NCBI GenBank assembly: GCA_002420305.1
Contig: DIHT01000066.1
Location: 75,948 to 96,589 of the forward strand
Reading direction: 5' to 3'
DNA from: Akkermansiaceae bacterium UBA5689
GTDB taxonomy: Bacteria > Verrucomicrobiota > Verrucomicrobiia > Verrucomicrobiales > Akkermansiaceae
DNA: 20,642 nucleotides
The notes under the pieces were generated by a model that was not told the origin of the DNA, ran no database searches, and saw only the letters and a list, made by a program, of their open reading frames with translations. A program made the position numbers and the translations under genes. This document shows positions 15,040-20,642 of this stretch, piece by piece; position 1 is the stretch's first letter; the number at the start of each line of letters is the position of its first letter.

Positions 15040-15528
15040 TCAGGAGAGTTGCTTCTCGATGTGAGCAAGGAGCCCCTGACATCCGTCCTCGATGAGGTCG
15101 GCCACTAGTTCAAAACCCGAGGGTCCGCCGTAATATGGATCCGGGACTTCATCTGCTTCGTGATCCTCACAAAAACCAGTAAAGGGGTGAACCTTGGCCC
15201 GGGCCTCTGCATCCGGTGCTGCCGCGAGGACTTCCTGCCGGTTGAAGTCATCCATGGTGAGAATCAGGTCAAAATCCTTGAAGTCCTCGATGGAAATTTT
15301 TCGAGCCGCGCCGCACACTGGGATTTTCCGTCGCTCCAACGTGGCGCGCATTCGTTCATCGGGAGCCTTCCCAGTATGGGCATCGATGGTGCCGGCGGAG
15401 TCGCAGGTGATTTGATTCTTCATCTTGGATTCCTCCAAGAGGTGCCGAAAGACGTTTTCTCCCGCTGGAGAGCGGCAGATGTTCCCCCAGCAGACAAAAA
15501 GAACGCTGAATTTAAGGGGGTTCGGCAT
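15040..15528 (-). CDS. Low-molecular-weight protein-tyrosine-phosphatase family protein
   Basis: A 162-residue cytoplasmic cysteine phosphatase. The P-loop C13-W-G-N-I-C-R19-S lies right after the first strand (FSVLFV), and the general acid is Asp130 in VPDPYYGG. Length and motif order match LMW-PTPs; the opening CWGNICRSPAGENVF differs from the commoner CLGN form. It directly precedes the fructosamine-kinase-like gene (1-nt gap). In other bacteria LMW-PTPs beside such kinases dephosphorylate ribulosamine 5-phosphates, so a deglycation role is more likely than tyrosine signalling. Arsenate reductase is a related alternative but lacks this context. The ATG at 15528 is preferred to the TTG at 15552. 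No Shine-Dalgarno sequence is seen. Confidence 0.9.
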   Translation of the reverse strand: MPNPLKFSVLFVCWGNICRSPAGENVFRHLLEESKMKNQITCDSAGTIDAHTGKAPDERMRATLERRKIPVCGAARKISIEDFKDFDLILTMDDFNRQEVLAAAPDAEARAKVHPFTGFCEDHEADEVPDPYYGGPSGFELVADLIEDGCQGLLAHIEKQLS

Positions 15529-15595
15529 GAGGCCAGCATGGGAGAGGAGCAAGAAGCTGGCAAGCGGCCATCGTGATCTCTTGGTCTTGAGCGTG

Positions 15596-15607
15596 CCCGA
15601 GTTCGGG
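15596..15607. repeat. Short inverted repeat CCCGA-GT-TCGGG in a divergent intergenic region
   Basis: Five-base arms with a 2-nt centre lie between the divergent phosphatase and repeat-protein genes. It could be an operator, but it is short and may be chance. Confidence 0.2.
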
Positions 15608-15680
15608 GTTTGGTGTAATTCTTGCGTAGGTTAGCAACTTTTTGTTCGTCATTGAGTTAGATTCCGAGCATCTAAGACAT

Positions 15681-17075
15681 ATGAAGACGAGTATATTGAT
15701 CGCAGTAGGAGCTCTCCTCTTTGGGGGAGTAGGGGGATATCTGGTTGGCAGTGGGGGCGATGAGGCGAGTACTGAAGCAAATGAAAGAGTTGATATACGC
15801 TCCAAGAAGTCCTCCACCAACCGGGCATCAGTGGCTACTGTCGCTTCCGGCAATGCTACCCCTCGTGCGACCAGGTCATCAGGGGGGCTGCGTGAAATTT
15901 TGTCTGAGTCAGGACAGACGAGTAGGATCATGAGCTTACTCGAGTATTATTCAGATCTCGATCCGAGTGAGTTTGAGGGTGAAGTTCAAAAGTTGCAGGG
16001 CTTGCCGATGTCCCAGCGGATGCTGGCGATGAACCTCCTGTTCTCCCGATGGGCTGAGAATGACCCAAAGGGATCCTGGGAGCGCAGTCAACAGATGGGC
16101 TTCCCGGAGATGTTCATGTCTCGGGCAGGTGCGGTGTCGGGGTGGGCGGCGTCCAACCCGGAAGCGTTGGCGCAGGAATATTCCAATGACCCGAATGAAT
16201 TCGGCATGGGGCCTGGCGGCAGAGGCAAGGGAGATACTGCGGCGATGATTGCCGGTGAGTGGGCCAAGCAGAACCCTGAAGCAGCACTCAAGTGGGCGCA
16301 AACCCTTGATGATGGGGAGGCTGCAGATGCTATTGGAGGCATTTTCAATGAGTTATCACAAAAGGACCCTCAGGAAGCGCTGAGAATGGCGGCAACCCTC
16401 GACGACAATGCCAGAGGTGATGCGTATGAATCCATTGCATCTTCGTGGGCTATTAGTGATTATGCGGCCGCAGACCAGTGGATCAACAGCTTGGGTGAAG
16501 GGCAGTCAAAGGTCCGGTTCGCAGCCATTGAATCTCTGGCGAACGCCAGTCCTTCTCAGGCGGCTCGGGAAACTGCGAAACTTCCAGCGAGCGGGGAGCG
16601 AGATGAACTCGTAGCCGAAGTGAGCAGGGAGTGGGCCCGTCAGGACGCCCCCTCGGCTTTTGAGTGGTTGACAGAATCGGGAAGTGAAGGTGCGGTGGAA
16701 GAGGGTATTGGTCGTGTTGTCGGAGCCCTCGCACAAGAGGACCCCGAGCGAGTTCTTGACTATATTGATTCGCAGGATGCCGGTGAGGTAAGGGACAATG
16801 CAGTGCAGGGATATGTTTACGGTAATCGTGATGCTCCTCCGGCGGAGACAATCAGGTTGGCGGAGACCATCTCTGGTGAGGATGACCGGCAGCGAGCTGT
16901 GACGAGGGTTGCGTATGAGTGGGCCCGTGAGGATCCTGAGGCGACTCTTCAGTATCTGGAGACCACAGATGCTATCGGTGAGGATTCACGCGAGAGAATT
17001 GCAGAGAGGGCCGAGAGGGCTGCAGCTGGAGAAGATGTGGGCCGTGGGTTCCGTGGTCCTCCGGGACGGAGATAG
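15681..17075 (+). CDS. Membrane-anchored helical-repeat protein of unknown function
   Basis: A 464-residue protein that I do not recognise as a named family. An N-terminal hydrophobic segment (about 4-25, ILIAVGALLFGGVGGYLVG) should anchor or export it. A low-complexity Ser/Thr/Ala linker follows (about 26-75), then about ten units of 30-33 residues to about 440. Units start alternately with W-A (RWAENDP, GWAASNP, EWAKQNP, EWARQDA, EWAREDP) and L-A or L-S (ELSQKDP, SLANASP, ALAQEDP), followed by a short helix and a G-E/D turn. This suggests an alpha-solenoid related in style to TPR or Sel1 repeats. The C-terminus is a Gly/Arg tail (GRGFRGPPGRR). The ATG at 15681 places the hydrophobic segment correctly; upstream in-frame codons are charged. 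No Shine-Dalgarno sequence. Solenoids usually bind proteins, but no partner is indicated. Confidence 0.85.
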   Translation: MKTSILIAVGALLFGGVGGYLVGSGGDEASTEANERVDIRSKKSSTNRASVATVASGNATPRATRSSGGLREILSESGQTSRIMSLLEYYSDLDPSEFEGEVQKLQGLPMSQRMLAMNLLFSRWAENDPKGSWERSQQMGFPEMFMSRAGAVSGWAASNPEALAQEYSNDPNEFGMGPGGRGKGDTAAMIAGEWAKQNPEAALKWAQTLDDGEAADAIGGIFNELSQKDPQEALRMAATLDDNARGDAYESIASSWAISDYAAADQWINSLGEGQSKVRFAAIESLANASPSQAARETAKLPASGERDELVAEVSREWARQDAPSAFEWLTESGSEGAVEEGIGRVVGALAQEDPERVLDYIDSQDAGEVRDNAVQGYVYGNRDAPPAETIRLAETISGEDDRQRAVTRVAYEWAREDPEATLQYLETTDAIGEDSRERIAERAERAAAGEDVGRGFRGPPGRR

Positions 17076-17146
17076 AGAATTTAGGCGATAATGCTCGATG
17101 GCGTTTGCCCAGAGAATCCTTGAGCTTACCACCCCTGCCGACAGAC

Positions 17147-17650
17147 ATGATCAGTAGCAGCGACCTTTCCGAGGAGCAAAAAGCGGCAATGAGGCAATGG
17201 GCTGAGGAGGGCGCAGACCTTTCTGATATCCAGAAGCGCTTGAAGAGTGAGCTCGAATTGAACGTGACGTATATGGACACCCGCCTTTTGGTTCTGGACC
17301 TAGGTATCGAGATCAAGGTGGAGGACACGGAGGAAGCTGATTCTCCGAGTGAGGAGCAAGAGTCGGTGAAGCAGGTGGACGAGGCGTTGGAAGCTCCTCC
17401 AGAAGAGCCTCATGGGGACCCCCCCCAAGATGGGCTTTCAGCAGACTCTGTTGAGGTTACAACTGATGAGGTTACACGTCCGGGTGCAATGGTCAGTGGG
17501 AGTGTTACTTTTAGCGATGGGGCGAAGGCGATTTGGCTAATCGATGAGTACGGCAGGCCGGGGCTTGAACCGGAGACTCCAGGGTATCAGCCGAGCGAGT
17601 CAGATCTCAGTGAATTTGAGAAGCACCTCAGAGCCCTGCTCCAAGGCTAA
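17147..17650 (+). CDS. Small acidic protein of unknown function
   Basis: A 167-residue protein without signal peptide or membrane segment. The N-terminal third (about 5-50: LSEEQKAAMRQWAEEG, LSDIQKRLKSEL, DTRLLVLDLGIEI) looks like a compact helical unit. The middle (about 55-115) is acidic, Glu/Pro-rich and probably disordered. The C-terminus (about 113-167: GAMVSGSVTFSDGAKAIWLI, DEYGRPGL, then ESDLSEFEKHLRALL) looks like a beta-hairpin plus helix. I recall similar proteins among uncharacterised verrucomicrobial genes but cannot name a family. It lies 71 nt after the repeat-protein gene on the same strand and may share its transcript. The ATG at 17147 is preferred over a TTG at 17105. The ordered ends around an acidic linker argue for a real protein. 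Confidence 0.75.
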   Translation: MISSSDLSEEQKAAMRQWAEEGADLSDIQKRLKSELELNVTYMDTRLLVLDLGIEIKVEDTEEADSPSEEQESVKQVDEALEAPPEEPHGDPPQDGLSADSVEVTTDEVTRPGAMVSGSVTFSDGAKAIWLIDEYGRPGLEPETPGYQPSESDLSEFEKHLRALLQG

Positions 17651-17761
17651 GAAGGCTGGATCGAATTCCGGGTGTAGTCTTTCCGAAGGTTCGTTTTAAG
17701 CTTAGAGAGGAGTGATGATAGGCTCAGTTCGTCCCTTCACTTAGGGCTGTTTATCGTATTT

Positions 17762-17783
17762 CCCGGAGTCTGAAGCTCTCGGG
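17762..17783 (+). terminator. Possible weak terminator in a convergent gap
   Basis: CCCGGAG and CTCTCGGG form a 7-bp stem with one bulged base and a 7-nt loop, followed on the plus strand by AGGATTTT. It lies between the small acidic gene and the end of thiC. The T-run is short and offset, so efficiency is doubtful. Confidence 0.35.
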
Positions 17784-17805
17784 AGGATTTTCGCCCTTGT
17801 GGATA

Positions 17806-19809
17806 TTAGCTGTAGATTTGCCCGCCCGTTTCCACGAACTCCTGAGACTTCTCCCGCATTCCCTCCTCAACTGCGGATTCTGGTGTGATCCCGTGTTCTT
17901 CCGCATACTTTCTGACATCTTCCGTGATTTTCATGGAGCAAAATGTGGGTCCACACATCGAGCAGAAATGAGCGGTCTTAGCCCCGTCCTGAGGAAGAGT
18001 TTCATCATGAAAGGAGCGAGCCTTATCTGGATCAAGCGAGAGGTTGAACTGGTCATTCCAGCGAAATTCGAACCGGGCTTTAGACAGAGCGTTATCGCGT
18101 TCCTGAGCCGCAGGATGTCCCTTGGCTAAGTCCGCGGCATGGGCAGCAATCTTGTAAGTGATGACCCCTTCGCGAACATCTTCCCGATTTGGGAGTCCCA
18201 AGTGTTCTTTTGGGGTGACGTAACAGAGCATCGCGCAGCCATACCAACCGATCATCGCCGCTCCTATTCCACTGGTCAGGTGATCGTATCCTGGCGCTAC
18301 GTCGGTGGTCAGCGGGCCGAGGGTGTAGAATGGAGCGCCATGGCACCATTCAATCTGCTTTTGCATATTCTCCTGAATCAGGTGCATGGGAACGTGACCA
18401 GGTCCTTCGTTCATGACTTGACAGCCCTTCTCCCAGGCACGTGTAGTGAGTTCTCCCTGGACTTCAAGTTCGGCCAATTGGGCATAGTCGTTGGCATCTG
18501 CAATCGATCCGGGGCGGAGCCCGTCACCGATCGAAAAGCTGACATCGTAAGCGGCGCAGATATCACAGATATCGTCCCAATGGGTATAGAGAAAATTCTC
18601 CTTGTGGTGATGCAGACACCACTTCGCCATGATGGAGCCACCCCTTGAGACGATTCCGGTCATACGCCGGGCGGTATGAGGAACGAAACGAAGCAGGACA
18701 CCGGCATGAATGGTGAAATAGTCGACTCCCTGTTCTGCTTGTTCGATGAGAGTATCTCGGAAAAGTTCCCAGGTCAGGTCCTCGATCCGGCCGTTGGTCT
18801 TTTCAAGAGCCTGATAGATCGGGACAGTTCCGATCGGAACGGGGGAGTTTCGGATAATCCATTCCCGGGTGGCATGGATATTCTTGCCTGTTGAAAGATC
18901 CATAACGGTGTCGGCGCCCCACTTGGTGGACCATTTCATTTTTTCCACTTCCTCATCGATCGTCGATGCCACGGCAGAATTCCCGATATTGGCATTGATC
19001 TTCACAAGAAAGTTTCTGCCAATAATCATTGGCTCATTTTCTGGATGATTGATGTTGCAGGGAATGATGGCCCGCCCCGCAGCGACTTCATCGCGGACGA
19101 ACTCAGGTGTGATCATCTCTGGTAGCTCCGCTCCCCAGTTCTGGCCGGGGTGCTGATGGCTGAGGCTGTTTCTTGGCACCTGCTTCAAGGGGTCGATCTC
19201 GGACGGGCGTGGCATGTTATATCCGTCGGGCGTGGTGTTCATCCCATCGGGCACCCCAGGGTAGGTGTCGTGCGAGGCCTCATAGGCGGCTGCTCTACCG
19301 AGGTTTTCCCGGATGGCGATGAATTCCATCTCCGGCGTGATAATGCCCTGGCGTGCATACCAGAGCTGAGTGACCGGATGATCGACCCCGCGGAGAGGCT
19401 CCCGCTTCAGTCCGGGGTATTCCTTCAGTTTGTTTCTGGCTTTCTTGTTTTCGTTGAATTTGCGGGCATGCTCGTCAGAGATATACCCGTTGTCTTCCGG
19501 GCGGTTGCTGCGCCCCTCATATTCCTCAACGTCACCACGTGCTCTGATCCACTCCTGCCGGAGACCAGGAAGGCCCTCGGTCACCTCGCCATTGAAGGCG
19601 GGGTCTCCCCATGGCCCTGAGCAGTCATAGACACGTATGGGCTCATTTTTCTCGATCCGACCGTTTGGGTGGTTTGTCTCTTCCAAGGTGATCTCCCGAA
19701 GGGGGACTTTTAGTTCGGGGTGGATTGTCCCCTTGACGTATATGCGCTGCGATGCTGGGAAGAGGCTTTCTCCCGGGTTGTTTGTTCCGTTCTCTTCGGG
19801 GCTGATCAT
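17806..19809 (-). CDS. thiC: Phosphomethylpyrimidine synthase ThiC
   Basis: Radical-SAM enzyme converting aminoimidazole ribotide to hydroxymethylpyrimidine phosphate for thiamine synthesis. The protein has 667 residues, full length for the version with the N-terminal ThiC-associated domain (about 15-100). Conserved ThiC segments include PIRVYDCSGPWGDP, TQLWYARQGIITPEMEFIAIRE, VKINANIGNSAVAS, WGADTVMDLSTGK, GTVPIYQALEK, DYFTIHAGV, SIGDGLRPGS, MNEGPGHVPMH and YTLGPLTTDVAPGYDH. The C-terminal [4Fe-4S] motif is C616-S-M-C619-G-P-T-F-C624. The ATG at 19809 has no Shine-Dalgarno sequence and starts 11 nt after the T-rich end of the leader terminator. It is controlled by the TPP riboswitch at 19880-19974. 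It converges with the small acidic gene and is the only thiamine gene in the window. Confidence 0.98.
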   Translation of the reverse strand: MISPEENGTNNPGESLFPASQRIYVKGTIHPELKVPLREITLEETNHPNGRIEKNEPIRVYDCSGPWGDPAFNGEVTEGLPGLRQEWIRARGDVEEYEGRSNRPEDNGYISDEHARKFNENKKARNKLKEYPGLKREPLRGVDHPVTQLWYARQGIITPEMEFIAIRENLGRAAAYEASHDTYPGVPDGMNTTPDGYNMPRPSEIDPLKQVPRNSLSHQHPGQNWGAELPEMITPEFVRDEVAAGRAIIPCNINHPENEPMIIGRNFLVKINANIGNSAVASTIDEEVEKMKWSTKWGADTVMDLSTGKNIHATREWIIRNSPVPIGTVPIYQALEKTNGRIEDLTWELFRDTLIEQAEQGVDYFTIHAGVLLRFVPHTARRMTGIVSRGGSIMAKWCLHHHKENFLYTHWDDICDICAAYDVSFSIGDGLRPGSIADANDYAQLAELEVQGELTTRAWEKGCQVMNEGPGHVPMHLIQENMQKQIEWCHGAPFYTLGPLTTDVAPGYDHLTSGIGAAMIGWYGCAMLCYVTPKEHLGLPNREDVREGVITYKIAAHAADLAKGHPAAQERDNALSKARFEFRWNDQFNLSLDPDKARSFHDETLPQDGAKTAHFCSMCGPTFCSMKITEDVRKYAEEHGITPESAVEEGMREKSQEFVETGGQIYS

Positions 19810-19819
19810 AACCGTATTG

Positions 19820-19857
19820 CTATAAAATAAGAATCGCCACGCGGACCACGTGACGAT
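19820..19857 (-). terminator. Riboswitch-controlled intrinsic terminator (thiC leader)
   Basis: On the minus strand ATCGTCACG (19857-19849) pairs with CGTGGCGAT (19841-19833) in a 9-bp stem with one G-U pair and a 7-nt loop, followed by TCTTATTTTAT. It lies between the TPP aptamer and the thiC ATG. Confidence 0.8.
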
Positions 19858-19893
19858 GAGAGTCGTTTCAGGGTAGAAGAGACTCCCTGCGTC
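19852..19893 (-). promoter_or_regulatory. Antiterminator pairing of the thiC riboswitch
   Basis: GACGCAGGGAGTC (19893-19881, the 3' side of the aptamer) can pair with GACTCTCATCGTC (19864-19852): 4 bp, a 2x2 internal loop, then 7 bp with one G-U. This takes six bases of the terminator's 5' arm (19857-19852) and also breaks aptamer helix P1, so it excludes both the TPP-bound form and the terminator. Confidence 0.65.
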
Positions 19894-19974
19894 GGAATGA
19901 CCCGCATCAGGTTCGGAGGGTGTATTCCACGCGTTGGAAACTCTCAGCCCTGCGTCCGTAAGGCTCCCCTGTCT
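19880..19974 (-). ncRNA. TPP riboswitch (THI element)
   Basis: The minus strand reads GGGGAGCC, then GGCTGAGAG, a TTTCCA/TGGAA arm, ACCC, GAACCTGATGCGGGTCA and GACGCAGGGA, the conserved core of the thiamine-pyrophosphate aptamer. P1 can form from AGAC (19974-19971) and GTCT (19883-19880). It lies upstream of thiC, the commonest target, with a terminator between. TPP binding is expected to turn thiC transcription off. Confidence 0.97.
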
Positions 19975-19980
19975 GACTTA

Positions 19981-20009
19981 AGTGTCCTGCTGATTGCTCT
20001 CCGTGTCAA
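19981..20009 (-). promoter_or_regulatory. thiC promoter
   Basis: A perfect -35 TTGACA (20009-20004), a 17-nt spacer and GACACT (19986-19981) as a 3/6 -10. The predicted start near 19974 coincides with the first base of riboswitch helix P1. Confidence 0.65.
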
Positions 20010-20101
20010 GGGGGCAACATCAATTGAGGCCTGAAGTGTCGTTGACCTCCGGTGATTTTGAGAGCCTAAGCCCAAAAACCGGTATCGGGAGTAACCTCCG
20101 A

Positions 20102-20642
20102 TTATTCGCTGAGTTCCAAATAACGATTTTGAAGATCTTTGGATTCGCGCTCTGCCTCCTCCAAGAGGGGCTTGCGGGCAGCGATCGATTGCTTCAGGGA
20201 GGCCAGGTCGACACTCAACTCCTCAAGTTGAGCCTGCAAAGTGGCCTTGCGCGCCTCCAGAGAGTTCAGGTCGGACCGGGAGGTCCCGAGTTCGCGGTTC
20301 TTTGATTCCAATGCGCTGGTCTCCTGCTCCTGTTGGGCTTTCAGGGTGTCGCGCTTACTTGTGACCACTAAAGCCTTGGCGTTGACCTGGGCCGCCCGCC
20401 AAAAGTTCAGGTTCTCCTTGAGCTTCTTCTCGAAGTTATGCGCTTTCTGGAACTCAGCGGCTGGGGCAGTGAGAGCTTTCTGCTGAGAAGCAAGATGCTC
20501 CTCGGCTTTTTTCAACGCGGCTTGGCTCATGACCAGTTGCTTGTTGGCAGACGAGAGAGAGGACTTCGCTGCTGCCATATTCCTCGTAATGTCGCTTCGT
20601 GAGGAGGAGAGGGTCTGTAGTTGCTCGTTGTTTTGCTGGAGT
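20102..20642 (-). CDS. Coiled-coil protein, C-terminal part (5'-truncated by window edge)
   Basis: The visible 180 residues are almost wholly coiled coil: long Ala/Leu/Lys/Glu/Gln-rich stretches such as AALKKAEEHLASQQKAL, FEKKLKENLNFW, LESKNRELGTSRSDLNSLE and LEELSVDLASLKQSIAARK, ending in LQNRYLELSE with a TAA at 20102. The frame has no stop between the internal ATG at 20578 and the window end, and the residues upstream (LQQNNEQLQTLSSSRSDITRN) are also coiled-coil-like. The gene therefore very likely starts outside the window. No catalytic motif is seen, so function cannot be assigned. It may be the tail of a secreted or structural protein. It is on the same strand as thiC, with a strong promoter candidate and riboswitch in the gap, so the two are probably transcribed separately. 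Confidence 0.75.
   Translation of the reverse strand, partial: LQQNNEQLQTLSSSRSDITRNMAAAKSSLSSANKQLVMSQAALKKAEEHLASQQKALTAPAAEFQKAHNFEKKLKENLNFWRAAQVNAKALVVTSKRDTLKAQQEQETSALESKNRELGTSRSDLNSLEARKATLQAQLEELSVDLASLKQSIAARKPLLEEAERESKDLQNRYLELSE

Noticed and set aside
18139..18648. 169-codon open frame antisense to thiC
   Set aside because: Fully inside conserved thiC coding sequence and shows no protein signature of its own.

Overview
The window looks like chromosomal DNA of a Verrucomicrobiota bacterium. The main reasons are a block of secreted PVC-superphylum proteins (DUF1592-type and TIGR02604/TIGR02603-type cytochromes plus a Tat-exported DUF1552 protein), a LexA gene preceded by a 9/10 match to the LexA box described for Verrucomicrobia, and two proteins of a style I associate with that phylum. 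A related PVC lineage cannot be excluded. No insertion sequences, phage genes, tRNA, rRNA or CRISPR were seen.

Layout. (1) 1-4504, all on the minus strand: 3'-truncated ftsY, a secreted glycerophosphodiester phosphodiesterase, a secreted DUF1080 (3-keto-disaccharide hydrolase-like) protein, a BioF-like PLP acyltransferase and a D-Ala-D-Ala carboxypeptidase. The last two are only 10 nt apart. (2) 4641-5255, plus: lexA, divergent from the carboxypeptidase, with a LexA box just before its start. (3) 5256-5631: a 376-nt gap holding twelve perfect tandem copies of the pentamer GGTGA, followed at normal Shine-Dalgarno spacing by a possible 15-codon leader ORF with a Pro-Pro-Pro run. (4) 5632-14161, plus: a four-gene export module made of a DUF1592-family cytochrome, a DUF1552 Tat substrate, a large propeller/HEAT/cytochrome c dehydrogenase-like protein, and an EF-hand plus alpha/beta hydrolase. 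(5) 14184-15528, minus: LMW protein-tyrosine-phosphatase followed by a fructosamine-kinase-family protein, a probable protein-deglycation pair. (6) 15681-17650, plus: a membrane-anchored helical-repeat protein and a small acidic protein of unknown function. (7) 17806-20009, minus: thiC with promoter, TPP riboswitch and a readable antiterminator/terminator switch. (8) 20102-20642, minus: C-terminal part of a coiled-coil protein that continues past the window.

How they fit together. The module at 5632-14161 suggests periplasmic oxidation and hydrolysis of carbohydrates: haem c domains would carry electrons, a dehydrogenase-like propeller would oxidise substrate and an esterase would remove acyl groups. 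This role is inferred, as the substrate is unknown. The DUF1080 protein in block 1 is a possible functional partner because that family cleaves 3-keto-glycosides, but it lies in a separate transcription unit. Most starts in the window have no clear Shine-Dalgarno sequence, which makes the Shine-Dalgarno-like pentamer array the strangest non-coding element here. The best-resolved regulatory elements are the thiC riboswitch platform and the lexA operator.
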